DNA of 64,000 bases from Bacteroidales bacterium (GCA_021108035.1 JAIORQ010000049.1:1-64000); one strand, 5' to 3'. Positions 28,192 through 37,738 are shown, numbered from the stretch's first letter. Notes: generated by a model not told the origin, from the letters alone. Numbers and translations: made by a program.

Positions 28192-28674
28192 ATGAGAAAT
28201 CTAATTTTTTTGTTGATATTAAGCTTCTTCGCCTGCAACACAAAAACCGTTGTCATATCAGAAGATGACAAAACAAATCAAACACAAACTATAAATCAAT
28301 TTCTTAATGATTGGCATAAAGCTGCCACAGATTCCGATTTAGATGCTTATTTTAATAAAATGTCAGATGATGCAATCTATCTCGGAACTGATGCAAGTGA
28401 GCGTTGGACTAAAGATAAATTCTATAAATTTTGTAAACCATATTTTGATAAAGGTAAAACTTGGGATTTTAAACCTAAAAACAGAACTGTCTATTTCAGT
28501 GAAAATTATAAAACGGCTTGGTTTGAAGAGACTTTGGATACTTGGATGGGAGAGTGCAGAGGATCAGGAGTTCTATTGTATAAGAAAAAGGTTTGGAAAA
28601 TTATTCATTATAACTTGGCTGTTGCTGTTCCGAATGATGTTATTAAGGAATATATTGATTTGTTATCAGAATAA
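28192..28674 (+). CDS. SnoaL/NTF2-like lipoprotein
   Basis: A 160-residue lipoprotein with lipobox Cys15 in SFFACNT. The rest resembles the SnoaL/DUF4440 group of the NTF2-like fold: INQFLNDWHKAATDSDLDAYFNKMSDDAIYLG is the usual opening helix, followed by WTKDKF and a curved sheet ending KKVWKIIHYNLAVAVPN. Such domains bind small molecules or act as simple enzymes, but no catalytic residues can be assigned. It lies directly after the acyl-CoA ligase gene on the same strand. Confidence 0.82.
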   Translation: MRNLIFLLILSFFACNTKTVVISEDDKTNQTQTINQFLNDWHKAATDSDLDAYFNKMSDDAIYLGTDASERWTKDKFYKFCKPYFDKGKTWDFKPKNRTVYFSENYKTAWFEETLDTWMGECRGSGVLLYKKKVWKIIHYNLAVAVPNDVIKEYIDLLSE

Positions 28675-29117
28675 AGTAGTGGATAAAGTAAAAATAATAA
28701 ATATCAATACTCAAAAAACAAATCCGTCTGCCGTCTGCAGGCAGGTTTGAGATTTGTTGCTTGTAATTTGGATTTTATTAATTCCGTCCGGTAAAATATC
28801 ATTAAAACCAAAAAGACCAATGTCAAAAGACACCGGTCTTAAAGAATTATACATATTATTTTTTTGCTGCCTTTACATTATCAGCAAATTAACCTGCATT
28901 ATTCATAAAAATTTAAAAAAATCAGTTATTTTGCAGATTATCATGCTTCTACAGTTTTTTCATGTTAAAACTGAATTTTTAAATTTTTACCAAAGGCACA
29001 TTAAAATTTTGCCGTACTTTTCGTTGCAAACCTTTCGCAGTATTAATATACAGCTTCAAGGTTTGACACCTCAATTACGACAAAATTTTAATGCGTGCAT
29101 AATGCAAATTAAATTTT
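28675..29117. repeat. 443-bp noncoding gap with nested inverted repeats
   Basis: No convincing gene: an open frame at 28754-29134 has no family signature and runs through palindromic DNA into the next gene's end. Three inverted structures are present. AACAAATC/GATTTGTT (28719-28757) encloses a GC-rich core with CTGCAG. AAGACCAATGTC/GACACCGGTCTT lies at 28811-28840 and could terminate transcription. The arms at 28995-29016 and 29077-29099, around ATTAAAATTTTG, pair over about 20 bases and enclose GCAAACCTT/AAGGTTTG. The last resembles a small transposon-derived element. Confidence 0.55.
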
Positions 29118-32100
29118 TCAATGTTTTACTATGAGTTTCTTTGAAATTTGTTTGTTTTCAAATATTAGATTGATAATATAAACTCCTTCCGGATAATCAG
29201 ATGTGTTAAGAATATAGTTGCATTTTATAATATTTTCCTCAAACATTTTCTTTCCGGTAATATTATAAACAGAAACGCCTTTAATATTTAAGCTTGAATT
29301 TATATATAAAAGACCGTTAACAGGATTAGGAAAAATTTTAATATCTTTTTCAGTTATCGAATTAACAAATATTTCCGGTTCAGTTGTAAAACTCCAGACT
29401 TCACTCCATTCTGAAAACAGACTGCCGTCAGTAGCTTGAACTCTCCAGAAATATTCAGTTTCATATTCCAATCCTGAAATCATAACTTCTGTATTTGAAG
29501 TTGTTCCGTTTTCATAAGTTGAAAAAGCAATATCAGTACTGTATTGATATTCATAACTTGTTGCTTCGGAAACTGAATTCCAATCAAGTGTAAGTTCAAT
29601 TAGTTGATTTACAGCACCGTTTACAGGGCTGATCAGAACGGGAGCATCTAAAGATTCCGTTTCCGTTGTAAAACTCCAGACTTCACTCCATTCTGAAAAT
29701 TGAATGCCGTCAGTAGCTTGAACTCTCCAGAAATATTCAGTTTCATATTCCAATTCTGAAATTATAACTTCTGTATTTGAAGTTGTTCCGCTTTCATAAG
29801 TTGAAAAAGCAATATCAGTACTGTATTGATATTCATAGCTTGTTGCTTCGGTAACTGAATTCCAATCAAGTGTAAGTTCTGTTAGTTGATTTACAGCACC
29901 GTTAACAGGGCTGATCAGAGCGGGAGCATCTAAAGATTCCGTTTCCGTTGTAAAACTCCAAACTTCACTCCATTCTGAAAACAGACTGCCGTCAGTAGCT
30001 TGAACTCTCCAGAAATATTCAGTTTCATATTCCAATCCTGAAATCATAACTTCTGTATTTGAAGTTGTTCCGCTTTCATATGTTGAAAAAGTGATATCCG
30101 TACTGTATTGATACTCATAACTTGTTGCTCCGGAAACTGAATTCCAATCTAATGTAAGTTCAGTTAATTGATCAGTTGAACCGTTTGAAGGACTTATTAA
30201 TACAGGGGCATCTAAAGATTCCGTTTCCGTTGTAAAATTCCAAATTTCGCTCCATTCCGAAAATTGACTGCCGTCAGTTGCTTGAACTCTCCAAAAATAT
30301 TGTGTACCGAAATCTAAACTTGATATCAATATTTCTGTATTTGAAGTTGTTCCGTTTTCATAAGTTGTAAAAGTGATATCCGTACTGTATTGATACTCGT
30401 AACTTGTTGCTCCGGAAACTGAATTCCAATCTAATGTTAGTTCAGTTAATTGATCAGTTGAACCGTCTGCAGGGCTTACTAACACAGGAGCATCCAAAGG
30501 TTCTAATCCTGTTGTAAAACTCCAAATTTCTGACCATTCCGAAATATTTGTTCCGTCAGAAGAATAAACTCGCCAGTAATAAGTTTGATCTAATGTTAAT
30601 CCTGAAACCGGATATTCTGATACAGCACTTGTATTTTGAATTGAAGCAGTAAATTCCGGATTATCAGCATATTCAATAAAATATTCTGTAGCATTTGCAG
30701 CATCTTCCCAGTCAAAAGTAATATCAGTCGGTTGATTAACTGCACTGTTTGCAGGACTTAATAAAATTGGAATTTCAGGTAAATAAAGTGGATCGTTACC
30801 TGTACTGAACCATCTTGTTGTCCAAGCACAAGTATCAACAGCATTTCTTGCTCTGACTCTCCAAAAATATATTGTATTTTCATCTAAAATTCCTGTATGA
30901 TGATAAGTATCGGCATTAATATTAGAAGAATTAATATAGACTGTTGATATTTGTTGTAAATCAACAGAATTAAATTGATTAGTTTTGTCAAATTCTAAAT
31001 CATAAAAAGCAACTCCGCAATGCGAGTTCCAATCTAAACCAATTCCGCTTGTGTTGATATTCAAAGACTCGTTTGTCGGGGTATTTAAAGTTACATAATC
31101 TCTTGTATTAAATGTTCTTGATGCCCATTCGCAAGTATCATTATCATGTATTGCACGAACTCGCCAGTAATAGGTTTGACCAAAAAACAGAGTGTCTGAC
31201 AGATATTGTTCAGTATCAGCATTTGAACTTGATGAATTAATATAATCTTTTTGCCCTTCAATTAAAACATCTGAATCAAAGGTATTTACAGTATCAACTT
31301 GATATTGATATGAATTTACACTAACCATTGAATTCCAATTGATAAACATCCCTGTCCATACATCATCACCGTTATTCGGAGACGCTAATGTAAGAGTTTC
31401 TTTAACCGTAAAATTCCATGCTTCTGTCCATTCTGTAGTATCAACTGCATGTCGTCCTCTTGCTCGCCAATAATATTTTTGCCCGAAACGAAGGTTGTAT
31501 AAAGCTTTACCGCTGAAAGTATCATCATGAGAATGTTCTTCAAGCAGAGGTGAATTAAAATTTGCCGAAGTATCCACTTGATAATCATAAAAGTCTATTC
31601 CTGTTTTTGGATTAATATAAACAGCTGTTTGCGGGTTTTGATTTGTTGCTCCGTTTGTTGGTGAACTTTGAGTAATTGTATTTATAATTGTAAAATTCCA
31701 AGTCTCTGTCCATTCAGAAGTATCAACTGCATGTCGTCCTCTTGCACGCCAATAATATTTTTGCCCGAAACGCAGGTCGTATAAACTTTTACCGCTAAAA
31801 GTATCATCATGTGAATATTCTTCTAATAAGGGAGAGTTAAAATTTGCCGAAGTATCTATTTGATAATCGTAAAAATCTATTCCTGTTTTTTTATTAATAT
31901 AAACAGCTGTTTGCGGGTTTTGATTTGTTGCTCCGTTTGTTGGTGAACTTTGAGTAATTGTATTTATAATTGTAAAATTCCAAGTCTCTGTCCATTCAGA
32001 AGTATCAACTGCATGTCGTCCTCTTGCACGCCAATAATATTTTTGCCCGAAACGCAGGTCGTATAAACTTTTACCGCTAAAAGTATCATCATGTGAATAT

Positions 32101-32594
32101 TCTTCTAATAAGGGAGAGTTAAAATTTGCCGAAGTATCTATTTGATAATCGTAAAAATCTATTCCTGTCCTTTTATTGATAAAAACAGCAGTTTGCGGAT
32201 TTTGGTCTGTCGCACCGTTTGTCGGAGAACTTTGAGTTATAGTATTCATAACCGTAAAATTCCAAGTTACAGACCATATTGATGTATCAGGTATTGCATT
32301 TCTTGATCTGACTCGCCAGTAATATTTTTTATTAAAATGTAAATTTTCAAAACTCTTACCCCAAAAACCTGCATCAATTGTATGTTCTATTAACGCGGGA
32401 GAATCAAAGCCGGAAGATGTATCTGCCTGAAAATCATAATAAACAGCTCCGGATACTTGTTCGCTAATTGTTAAAGAAATTTTCGAGTTTACATCGACAG
32501 AGCTATTCGCAGGTAAACTTTGAGGCGGAGGATCTATTGCAAAAATATTAATTGCAATAAATAAATTGAATAATAAAATTAAAATAGTTTTCAT
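29118..32594 (-). CDS. Large secreted fibronectin-III-like repeat protein with type IX sorting domain
   Basis: A 1158-residue surface protein. It has a signal peptide (about 1-19), then about eleven beta-sandwich repeats of the fibronectin III type and a C-terminal type IX sorting domain (IFPNPVNGLLYIN to KKLIVKH). The first group of repeats is of the form SPTNGATNQNPQTAVYIN ending in HAVDTSEWTETWNF. The second group, of about 94 residues, contains LTLDWNSVSGATSYEYQY and WRVQATDG. Two successive units of the first group have the same DNA with a 282-bp period (about 31612-31888 and 31894-32169), which means recent duplication. No enzyme domain is present, so adhesion or surface-layer use is likely. 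It shares an upstream leader with the next gene. Confidence 0.88.
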   Translation of the reverse strand: MKTILILLFNLFIAINIFAIDPPPQSLPANSSVDVNSKISLTISEQVSGAVYYDFQADTSSGFDSPALIEHTIDAGFWGKSFENLHFNKKYYWRVRSRNAIPDTSIWSVTWNFTVMNTITQSSPTNGATDQNPQTAVFINKRTGIDFYDYQIDTSANFNSPLLEEYSHDDTFSGKSLYDLRFGQKYYWRARGRHAVDTSEWTETWNFTIINTITQSSPTNGATNQNPQTAVYINKKTGIDFYDYQIDTSANFNSPLLEEYSHDDTFSGKSLYDLRFGQKYYWRARGRHAVDTSEWTETWNFTIINTITQSSPTNGATNQNPQTAVYINPKTGIDFYDYQVDTSANFNSPLLEEHSHDDTFSGKALYNLRFGQKYYWRARGRHAVDTTEWTEAWNFTVKETLTLASPNNGDDVWTGMFINWNSMVSVNSYQYQVDTVNTFDSDVLIEGQKDYINSSSSNADTEQYLSDTLFFGQTYYWRVRAIHDNDTCEWASRTFNTRDYVTLNTPTNESLNINTSGIGLDWNSHCGVAFYDLEFDKTNQFNSVDLQQISTVYINSSNINADTYHHTGILDENTIYFWRVRARNAVDTCAWTTRWFSTGNDPLYLPEIPILLSPANSAVNQPTDITFDWEDAANATEYFIEYADNPEFTASIQNTSAVSEYPVSGLTLDQTYYWRVYSSDGTNISEWSEIWSFTTGLEPLDAPVLVSPADGSTDQLTELTLDWNSVSGATSYEYQYSTDITFTTYENGTTSNTEILISSLDFGTQYFWRVQATDGSQFSEWSEIWNFTTETESLDAPVLISPSNGSTDQLTELTLDWNSVSGATSYEYQYSTDITFSTYESGTTSNTEVMISGLEYETEYFWRVQATDGSLFSEWSEVWSFTTETESLDAPALISPVNGAVNQLTELTLDWNSVTEATSYEYQYSTDIAFSTYESGTTSNTEVIISELEYETEYFWRVQATDGIQFSEWSEVWSFTTETESLDAPVLISPVNGAVNQLIELTLDWNSVSEATSYEYQYSTDIAFSTYENGTTSNTEVMISGLEYETEYFWRVQATDGSLFSEWSEVWSFTTEPEIFVNSITEKDIKIFPNPVNGLLYINSSLNIKGVSVYNITGKKMFEENIIKCNYILNTSDYPEGVYIINLIFENKQISKKLIVKH

Positions 32595-32622
32595 TTTTAT
32601 ATTTTTTTAGGTTTTGTTAGTA

Positions 32623-32780
32623 AATTTGATGCAACATTACAACAGTTTTATACTTTAAGCAAATTTTTATTACCGTTTTAATAACTACAAGTAATTTTTT
32701 AATTATTGTAATATCACAACAATTGATATGTTAAAGTGTTGATATTATGAGGTTTGAAAAACTGCAAATCACAACTTTAT
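32623..32780 (-). promoter_or_regulatory. Shared 158-bp leader, copy A
   Basis: This region, 29 bp before the start of the repeat-protein gene, is about 80% identical over its whole 158 bp to 34023-34180, which precedes the Ig-like lipoprotein gene by 28 bp. Conserved blocks include GATGCAACATTAC, TTAATAACTACAAGT and AACTGCAAATCACAACTTTAT. The equal length and equal distance to each start point to a shared promoter or regulatory leader. The mechanism is unknown. Confidence 0.7.
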
Positions 32781-32786
32781 TTCAGA

Positions 32787-33995
32787 TTAATAATCAAATT
32801 TAACCATAACCATTGAAGCACCAACAGAATTAAGATTATTCGGATCATAAGCAAAGACAAAACCCATCATACCAATAAGTGCATCATTTTTTACAGTAAC
32901 AAGCCCGGTATTATCAACAGTTCCGATATCAAACATTTCAAACCCCGGTCCGAAATCCGGTATCATCCAAGACAAATTTACATTATACTCTTCAAGCGGA
33001 AATGTTCTGCTTGCTTTGTAGGCTTTTGCAGTAAATTGGTATGAAGAACCTTGCGCAATTTCGGCATAAATAGGTGTAACAAAAACCATAGTATCAGGAT
33101 AAACCGTAACTTCTGCCTGATCAAACATACCCTCACAAGTGGCTCTGACATAAGTAATACCGGGCGATACAGGTGTAATTTTACCTGTTTGATCAACATC
33201 GGCAATATTTGAATTTGAACTTGACCATTCAAAAGTTTTGCCTGTAACTTCTCCGTCAAGATTATAGGCTTTAGCAGTTAATTGATCTGTTTCATCTTTG
33301 AGTAAATTAACAGAATTTTTGTTCAATTTAACGTAAGTTACAGGAAGCACGACTTCAGGAAGTTCAAAAACAACAACAGGAACGTAAAAAGCAGGATTTC
33401 CGTCAAGATTTGCAGTTACGGTAATAACGCAACTGCCTTCGCCTACAAACGAAACTAAGCCTGTTGAATTAACTGATGCAACTGATGTATTGTTTGATGA
33501 ATATGTGTATGAAGGCGATTGACTGCTTGTTGAGAAATAAACAGCTTCAAGTTGCAACTCACCGCCTTTTTCATACAGAATTGCAGACGGAGCTACAACA
33601 AAAAGACTTGGCATTTGAATAGCGAGAGGTACTGATGCAGTAAATGTTACATCTTCAACAGTTACAGATGCCGTAATTGTAACAGAACCGGCAGTTTTAA
33701 CTGTAATACTGCCGTTTGCTGCAATTGTAAGAATATCACTGTCTGAAGAACTCCAAGTTACGTCAAAATTGTGAGTTACATTTCCGTCTTGATCAACTAA
33801 TGCTGCCGTATATATAACATTTTGATTGCTTTTTGAATTATTATCCAATTCAATTGATTGTGCACCGTTTTCAATTACAAGCACATAATTATTTTTTAGA
33901 ATATTGTCCGGGTCTGTATCTTTATCTTTTTTACAAGACGAGAACATTACACTAACAGCTGTTATTATAAACAGCGAAAAAATTAAATTTTTCAT
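32787..33995 (-). CDS. Lipoprotein with bacterial Ig-like (BIG_2) domains
   Basis: About 402 residues from the ATG at 33995, which gives a lipoprotein signal MKNLIFSLFI with lipobox Cys21 (FSSCKKDKD). A longer frame to 34070 would begin inside the shared leader and is rejected. Three or more BIG_2-type beta domains follow, recognised by VDQDGNVTHNFDVTWSSS and DIADVDQTG-like units: WSSSDSDILTIAANGSITV, VASVNSTGLVSFVGEGSCVITV and WSSSNSNIADVDQTGKITPV. They suggest a cell-surface binding protein. It is encoded just upstream of the large fibronectin-like protein on the same strand with a matching leader, so the two are probably co-regulated. Confidence 0.87.
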   Translation of the reverse strand: MKNLIFSLFIITAVSVMFSSCKKDKDTDPDNILKNNYVLVIENGAQSIELDNNSKSNQNVIYTAALVDQDGNVTHNFDVTWSSSDSDILTIAANGSITVKTAGSVTITASVTVEDVTFTASVPLAIQMPSLFVVAPSAILYEKGGELQLEAVYFSTSSQSPSYTYSSNNTSVASVNSTGLVSFVGEGSCVITVTANLDGNPAFYVPVVVFELPEVVLPVTYVKLNKNSVNLLKDETDQLTAKAYNLDGEVTGKTFEWSSSNSNIADVDQTGKITPVSPGITYVRATCEGMFDQAEVTVYPDTMVFVTPIYAEIAQGSSYQFTAKAYKASRTFPLEEYNVNLSWMIPDFGPGFEMFDIGTVDNTGLVTVKNDALIGMMGFVFAYDPNNLNSVGASMVMVKFDY

Positions 33996-34022
33996 AGTTA
34001 ATATTTTTTTAGATTTATAAAT

Positions 34023-34180
34023 AATTTGATGCAACATTACGACTGTTTTAAGTTTCAGGCAAATTTTCACTACCGTCTTAATAACTACAAGTGTTTTTTA
34101 AATTACGGTAATATCACAACAGCCGATAAGTTAAAGAGCTGATATTGAGAGGTTAGAAAAACTGCAAATCACAACTTTAT
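34023..34180 (-). promoter_or_regulatory. Shared 158-bp leader, copy B
   Basis: Second copy of the leader described at 32623-32780, placed 28 bp before the start of the Ig-like lipoprotein gene and 7 bp past the stop of the TPR-LuxR regulator gene. Equal spacing in both copies argues for a functional unit and not random duplication. Confidence 0.7.
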
Positions 34181-34186
34181 TGCAAC

Positions 34187-36130
34187 TTACAAATTTTTAA
34201 AGAATTCATTAAGATTAACATCTTGGTTAAGATTCATCTTTTTTCTTAAGCGATATCTGTTAGTGTCAACGCTTTTTGGTGTTATATGTAATATTGAAGC
34301 AATTTCTTTTGATAATAAACCAATTTTTAATAAAGAAGCCAATCTTTGTTCATTTTCTGATATTTCAGGATACTTTTCCTTTAATTTATAGTAAAAATTA
34401 CTGTTTATTTGATCAACATGAGCAAGGAACTCTTCATTTTCTCTTTCTGATATTACTTTGTTATTTATTTCAGTCAATACTGATTGTAAATAGCTGTCTG
34501 AATTCTTTTCCGAAATATTTTTCTTTACTTTTTTAAGATCATTTTGAATTTTTACAATGAATTCATTTTTATCAACAATATATTGTGCAAAGTTTTGTAA
34601 TTCTTTGTTTTTATATTCGATTTCGTGTCCAAGTTGATTTGCTTTAAATTCATTTGATTTAATATCTAATTCTAATATCTTTTTTTCTGTATCTGCTATC
34701 TCTTTGTTTTTAGCAGCAAGTTCATTATTACGTTTTATTTTACTTTTAAAGAAGATAATAATAAAAACAATTATTACTAAAAATAAGAAAATACCGATGA
34801 TTAATGCATAATTCTTTATAGTTCCGAGTTTTTTCTGTTTTTCAAGTAATTCAATTTTCTGATTTTTAATTTTTAACTCCTTTTCTTTATTTTCCAAAGA
34901 AAATTTATTTTTCATTTCTTCAATAATCCCTGAATTTTCTGCATTAAAAATGCTGTCATTAATATTATGATATGTTTTATAATATTTGAGAGATTTTTTA
35001 TAATCAGACATATCTTCATAGATGTTTGATAACTGAAGTGCTGATGCATGGGCAGTTTCTGCCAAACCGAGATTACTCGCTAAATCAAAAGCATTTTTTG
35101 TGTAGTTTACGGCAGTATAATAGTTCCCTGTTTCATAATAAAGTTGTCCGATTAAAAAATTAACATTAACAATTCCGTAATTATCATTCATTTCTGAATA
35201 TAATGTATTTGCTTCATTTAAGTTTTCTTTAGCTTTGTTGTAGTTTTTTTCTTTAATATTAATGCCTGCAAGATTTGATAATGTCATGGCAATTCCTTTG
35301 GGGTAGTTTATTTCGCGGCTAAATTTTAATGCCTTATTATAATATTCTTTTGCTTTAGAAAAATTGCTGTTTTTCTCATAAATTACAGCTAAATTATTTA
35401 TAATTTTCAGCTCTCCGTGTTTGTTTTGTAATTTTTTGTATATATCAAGCGATTTATTATAATATTCAATTGCAGATATTTCATCATTAAGATTACTATA
35501 TACAATTGCAATATTATTGTAATTACTTGCAATGCTGTTTTCATTTTCATTTTTTTCACAATATTCATTAGATTTCAGAAACATTTCAAGAGCTTCGGTA
35601 TATTTTCCTTGCTCAGTATAAATAACTCCCAATATCATATAGTTTATCTCCAAGTCATTAATTATTTTGTTTTTTTGTTTCAGATCAATAGATTTTTGTG
35701 TGTAATCAACAGCTTTTTTATAATCTTGTTTTGTGTAATAGATTTGTGCTGTTGTAGCATAGCTTTTAGCTATTTTATAATTATCCTGCAATATTTCAAA
35801 AATTGCAAGAGATTTATTTATATTTATTAATGCATCATCCGGTTTTCCCATACGTATTAGCGCATATGCTTTATGTGTATAGGAAACTGCAATTCCTTTC
35901 TTAAAAGATACTTTTTGAGATATTTTTAAAGCACTGTCAGCATACTCATAAGCTTTTTCAAAATCAGATTTATTATATAACCAACTTAATTCGTTGAAAA
36001 TATTAACTTTTGCAGTATCTGTAACAGAAGTCTTTAGTGCATTGAACAAACTGTCAGCAGTGTTTGAGTTTTGTGAGAAACCTGACAAAAGGAAAAATGA
36101 AAATATTGGAATAATTAATATTTTTTTCAT
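34187..36130 (-). CDS. Membrane TPR protein with LuxR-type DNA-binding domain
   Basis: A 647-residue regulator. A signal-like N-terminus (about 1-20) is followed by a series of tetratricopeptide repeats (about 30-400; for example YYNKSLDIYKKLQNKHGELKIINNLAVIYE). A transmembrane helix is at about 440-462 (ALIIGIFLFLVIIVFIII), then a coiled coil, then a LuxR-type helix-turn-helix at the C-terminus (EQRLASLLKIGLLSKEIASILHITPKSVDTNRYRLRKKM). It thus joins an extracytoplasmic sensing region to a cytosolic DNA-binding domain without a kinase. It lies directly upstream of the two genes with duplicated leaders, which makes it their best candidate regulator. Confidence 0.85.
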   Translation of the reverse strand: MKKILIIPIFSFFLLSGFSQNSNTADSLFNALKTSVTDTAKVNIFNELSWLYNKSDFEKAYEYADSALKISQKVSFKKGIAVSYTHKAYALIRMGKPDDALININKSLAIFEILQDNYKIAKSYATTAQIYYTKQDYKKAVDYTQKSIDLKQKNKIINDLEINYMILGVIYTEQGKYTEALEMFLKSNEYCEKNENENSIASNYNNIAIVYSNLNDEISAIEYYNKSLDIYKKLQNKHGELKIINNLAVIYEKNSNFSKAKEYYNKALKFSREINYPKGIAMTLSNLAGINIKEKNYNKAKENLNEANTLYSEMNDNYGIVNVNFLIGQLYYETGNYYTAVNYTKNAFDLASNLGLAETAHASALQLSNIYEDMSDYKKSLKYYKTYHNINDSIFNAENSGIIEEMKNKFSLENKEKELKIKNQKIELLEKQKKLGTIKNYALIIGIFLFLVIIVFIIIFFKSKIKRNNELAAKNKEIADTEKKILELDIKSNEFKANQLGHEIEYKNKELQNFAQYIVDKNEFIVKIQNDLKKVKKNISEKNSDSYLQSVLTEINNKVISERENEEFLAHVDQINSNFYYKLKEKYPEISENEQRLASLLKIGLLSKEIASILHITPKSVDTNRYRLRKKMNLNQDVNLNEFFKNL

Positions 36131-36164
36131 CTGAATTTAATTTATCTTTACAAACATACTATAA

Positions 36165-36172
36165 TATCTTTG
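36165..36172 (+). promoter_or_regulatory. Candidate -7 element of the deformylase gene
   Basis: TATCTTTG matches TAnnTTTG, 17 bp before the start codon. The -33 region is not clear. Confidence 0.4.
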
Positions 36173-36189
36173 AATTTTATTTATCAGTT

Positions 36190-36834
36190 ATGAAAAGATT
36201 TTTAAATTTCATATTTTTATTACTTTTTTTTGCGATAAGTTGTAATACTGCAAAATTCAGTTTGAGAGAAAGAAGAATTTTAAAAAAAGAATATGAAAAA
36301 AATATAATGCCTTTGATGTTGGTGTCAAATAAAAAAGATTCTGTAATCCTTTATAAAAGAAGCAATTTTTTTGATGCTGATTCAACAGACAGGAAACTTA
36401 ACAAATTGGTCAACTTAATGTATTATACATGTATTGATCCGTTAAATCCCGGTGTCGGTATTGCAGCTCCTCAAGTGGGTATTAACAAACGTATAATTTG
36501 GGTGCAAAGATTTGATAAAGAAAAAAATCCGTTTGAAGTTTATTTTAATACCGAAATTTTGTATTTTTCATCTTCAAAATCAGAGGGGTGGGAAGGATGT
36601 CTTTCGGTTCCCGGATACAGAGGACTCGTTAGCAGGTCGGATACCGTAATTTTAAAATATGATACTTTTGATAAGAAAAATTATATTGACACGATAAACG
36701 GTTTCACTGCTGTGATTTTTCAACATGAAATTGATCATCTTGAAGGAATACTTTATACAGACAGAATTTCTGACAAAACAAAAATATTTACTGAAGAAGA
36801 ATACAAAAGTTTAAACAAGGGTAAAAAAAAATAA
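36190..36834 (+). CDS. Peptide deformylase-like lipoprotein
   Basis: A 214-residue protein with a complete deformylase core: motif I GVGIAAPQVG (88-97), motif II EGCLSVP with metal ligand Cys137, and motif III HEIDH with His179, Glu180 and His183. The enzyme class removes the formyl group from the N-terminal Met of new proteins in the cytosol. This copy starts with a hydrophobic signal and lipobox (FAISCNT, Cys18), so it is predicted to be exported and lipid-anchored, where no ribosome-bound substrate exists. It may act on secreted peptides or have a new role. Cytosolic retention of an uncleaved N-terminus cannot be ruled out. No gene symbol is given because the housekeeping def gene is probably elsewhere. 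Confidence 0.85.
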   Translation: MKRFLNFIFLLLFFAISCNTAKFSLRERRILKKEYEKNIMPLMLVSNKKDSVILYKRSNFFDADSTDRKLNKLVNLMYYTCIDPLNPGVGIAAPQVGINKRIIWVQRFDKEKNPFEVYFNTEILYFSSSKSEGWEGCLSVPGYRGLVSRSDTVILKYDTFDKKNYIDTINGFTAVIFQHEIDHLEGILYTDRISDKTKIFTEEEYKSLNKGKKK

Positions 36835-36863
36835 AAACCAACGGGATAACTCGTTGGTTTTTA
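36833..36863. terminator. Bidirectional terminator
   Basis: Stem CCAACG/CGTTGG (36838-36843 and 36852-36857) with an 8-base loop, an A run before and a T run after. It closes both the deformylase gene and the convergent rhodanese gene. Confidence 0.8.
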
Positions 36864-36893
36864 TTGTTTAACAAAAATTGATGTATAAAAGAA

Positions 36894-37727
36894 CTATTTT
36901 TCTACTTTATTTGCTTTTACCCATTCATTTAATGCACCGTCGTAAACTTTAACAGTAGGATAACTTAAAATTGATTTTAATGCTAAGAAAACAATTCCTG
37001 CTCTTGTACTTGTTTTGCAATATAATATAATCTTTTTATCAGAAGTTATACCTGCAGCTTTAAATAAACTCAACAATTCAGTTTTAGATTTTAATTTTCC
37101 GGAACCACTCAATACTTTGGTATAAGGGAAATTAATTGCTCCGGGAATATGACCTCCTTGACTTTTTTCGCTTGATCCGTCAAACTCATTAAGAGGACGA
37201 ACATCAACAATCAGATATTTACCCGATTTAACATCACTGAGTTTTGCTGAATATGCATAATTGAGTTTTGCTGTAAATGTTGCTTTCGGTAAATTTACAG
37301 TTGTTTTAGAATAAGGTTTTCTTGCTGCATACCACGATTTATAACCACCGTTCAGTATTTTAACATCTTTACATCCTAAGTATTTTAAAACCCAATACAT
37401 TCTGCCTGCATATTTGCCTTTACCTTCATCATAAACTACGATCATATTTGTGTTGCTTACACCTTTATTACCAAATATTGTAGCTATGGCTGAAGATGAT
37501 TTTAACTTTCCGAAAGATGATGAATTTAGATCACTGTAAGGTATATTTACGGCACCTTTAATATGAACTTTATTAAATTTATCAGCTTTTTCCGCAGAAA
37601 TTACGATACAATTTTTATCTTTCATCTTTACAGATAAGTCTTTCGCTGATATTAGAGCTTGTGCATTTATATTTACACTTGATAATATAAATATTAATAC
37701 AGCGGTAATTGAAATAAATTTTTTCAT
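36894..37727 (-). CDS. Exported two-domain rhodanese (sulfurtransferase)
   Basis: A 277-residue protein with a signal peptide (about 1-22). Two rhodanese domains follow. The first (about 30-135) has Asp100 in VVYDEGKGKYAG where the active-site Cys would be, so it is probably structural. The second (about 165-275) has Cys237 in LYCKTSTRAG and should be active. This is the usual domain plan of thiosulfate:cyanide sulfurtransferases. Its place in a cluster with a porin and another rhodanese, all reading in the same direction, suggests periplasmic sulfane-sulfur handling. It is the last gene of the three. Confidence 0.88.
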   Translation of the reverse strand: MKKFISITAVLIFILSSVNINAQALISAKDLSVKMKDKNCIVISAEKADKFNKVHIKGAVNIPYSDLNSSSFGKLKSSSAIATIFGNKGVSNTNMIVVYDEGKGKYAGRMYWVLKYLGCKDVKILNGGYKSWYAARKPYSKTTVNLPKATFTAKLNYAYSAKLSDVKSGKYLIVDVRPLNEFDGSSEKSQGGHIPGAINFPYTKVLSGSGKLKSKTELLSLFKAAGITSDKKIILYCKTSTRAGIVFLALKSILSYPTVKVYDGALNEWVKANKVEK

Positions 37728-37738
37728 TTTTTTTAAAT

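Noticed and set aside
28754-29134. 126-codon plus-strand frame
   Set aside because: Runs through palindromic intergenic DNA and into the end of the opposite gene, with a composition unlike neighbouring proteins.
36190-36834. Assigning the symbol def
   Set aside because: The lipoprotein signal makes it unlikely to be the housekeeping deformylase.
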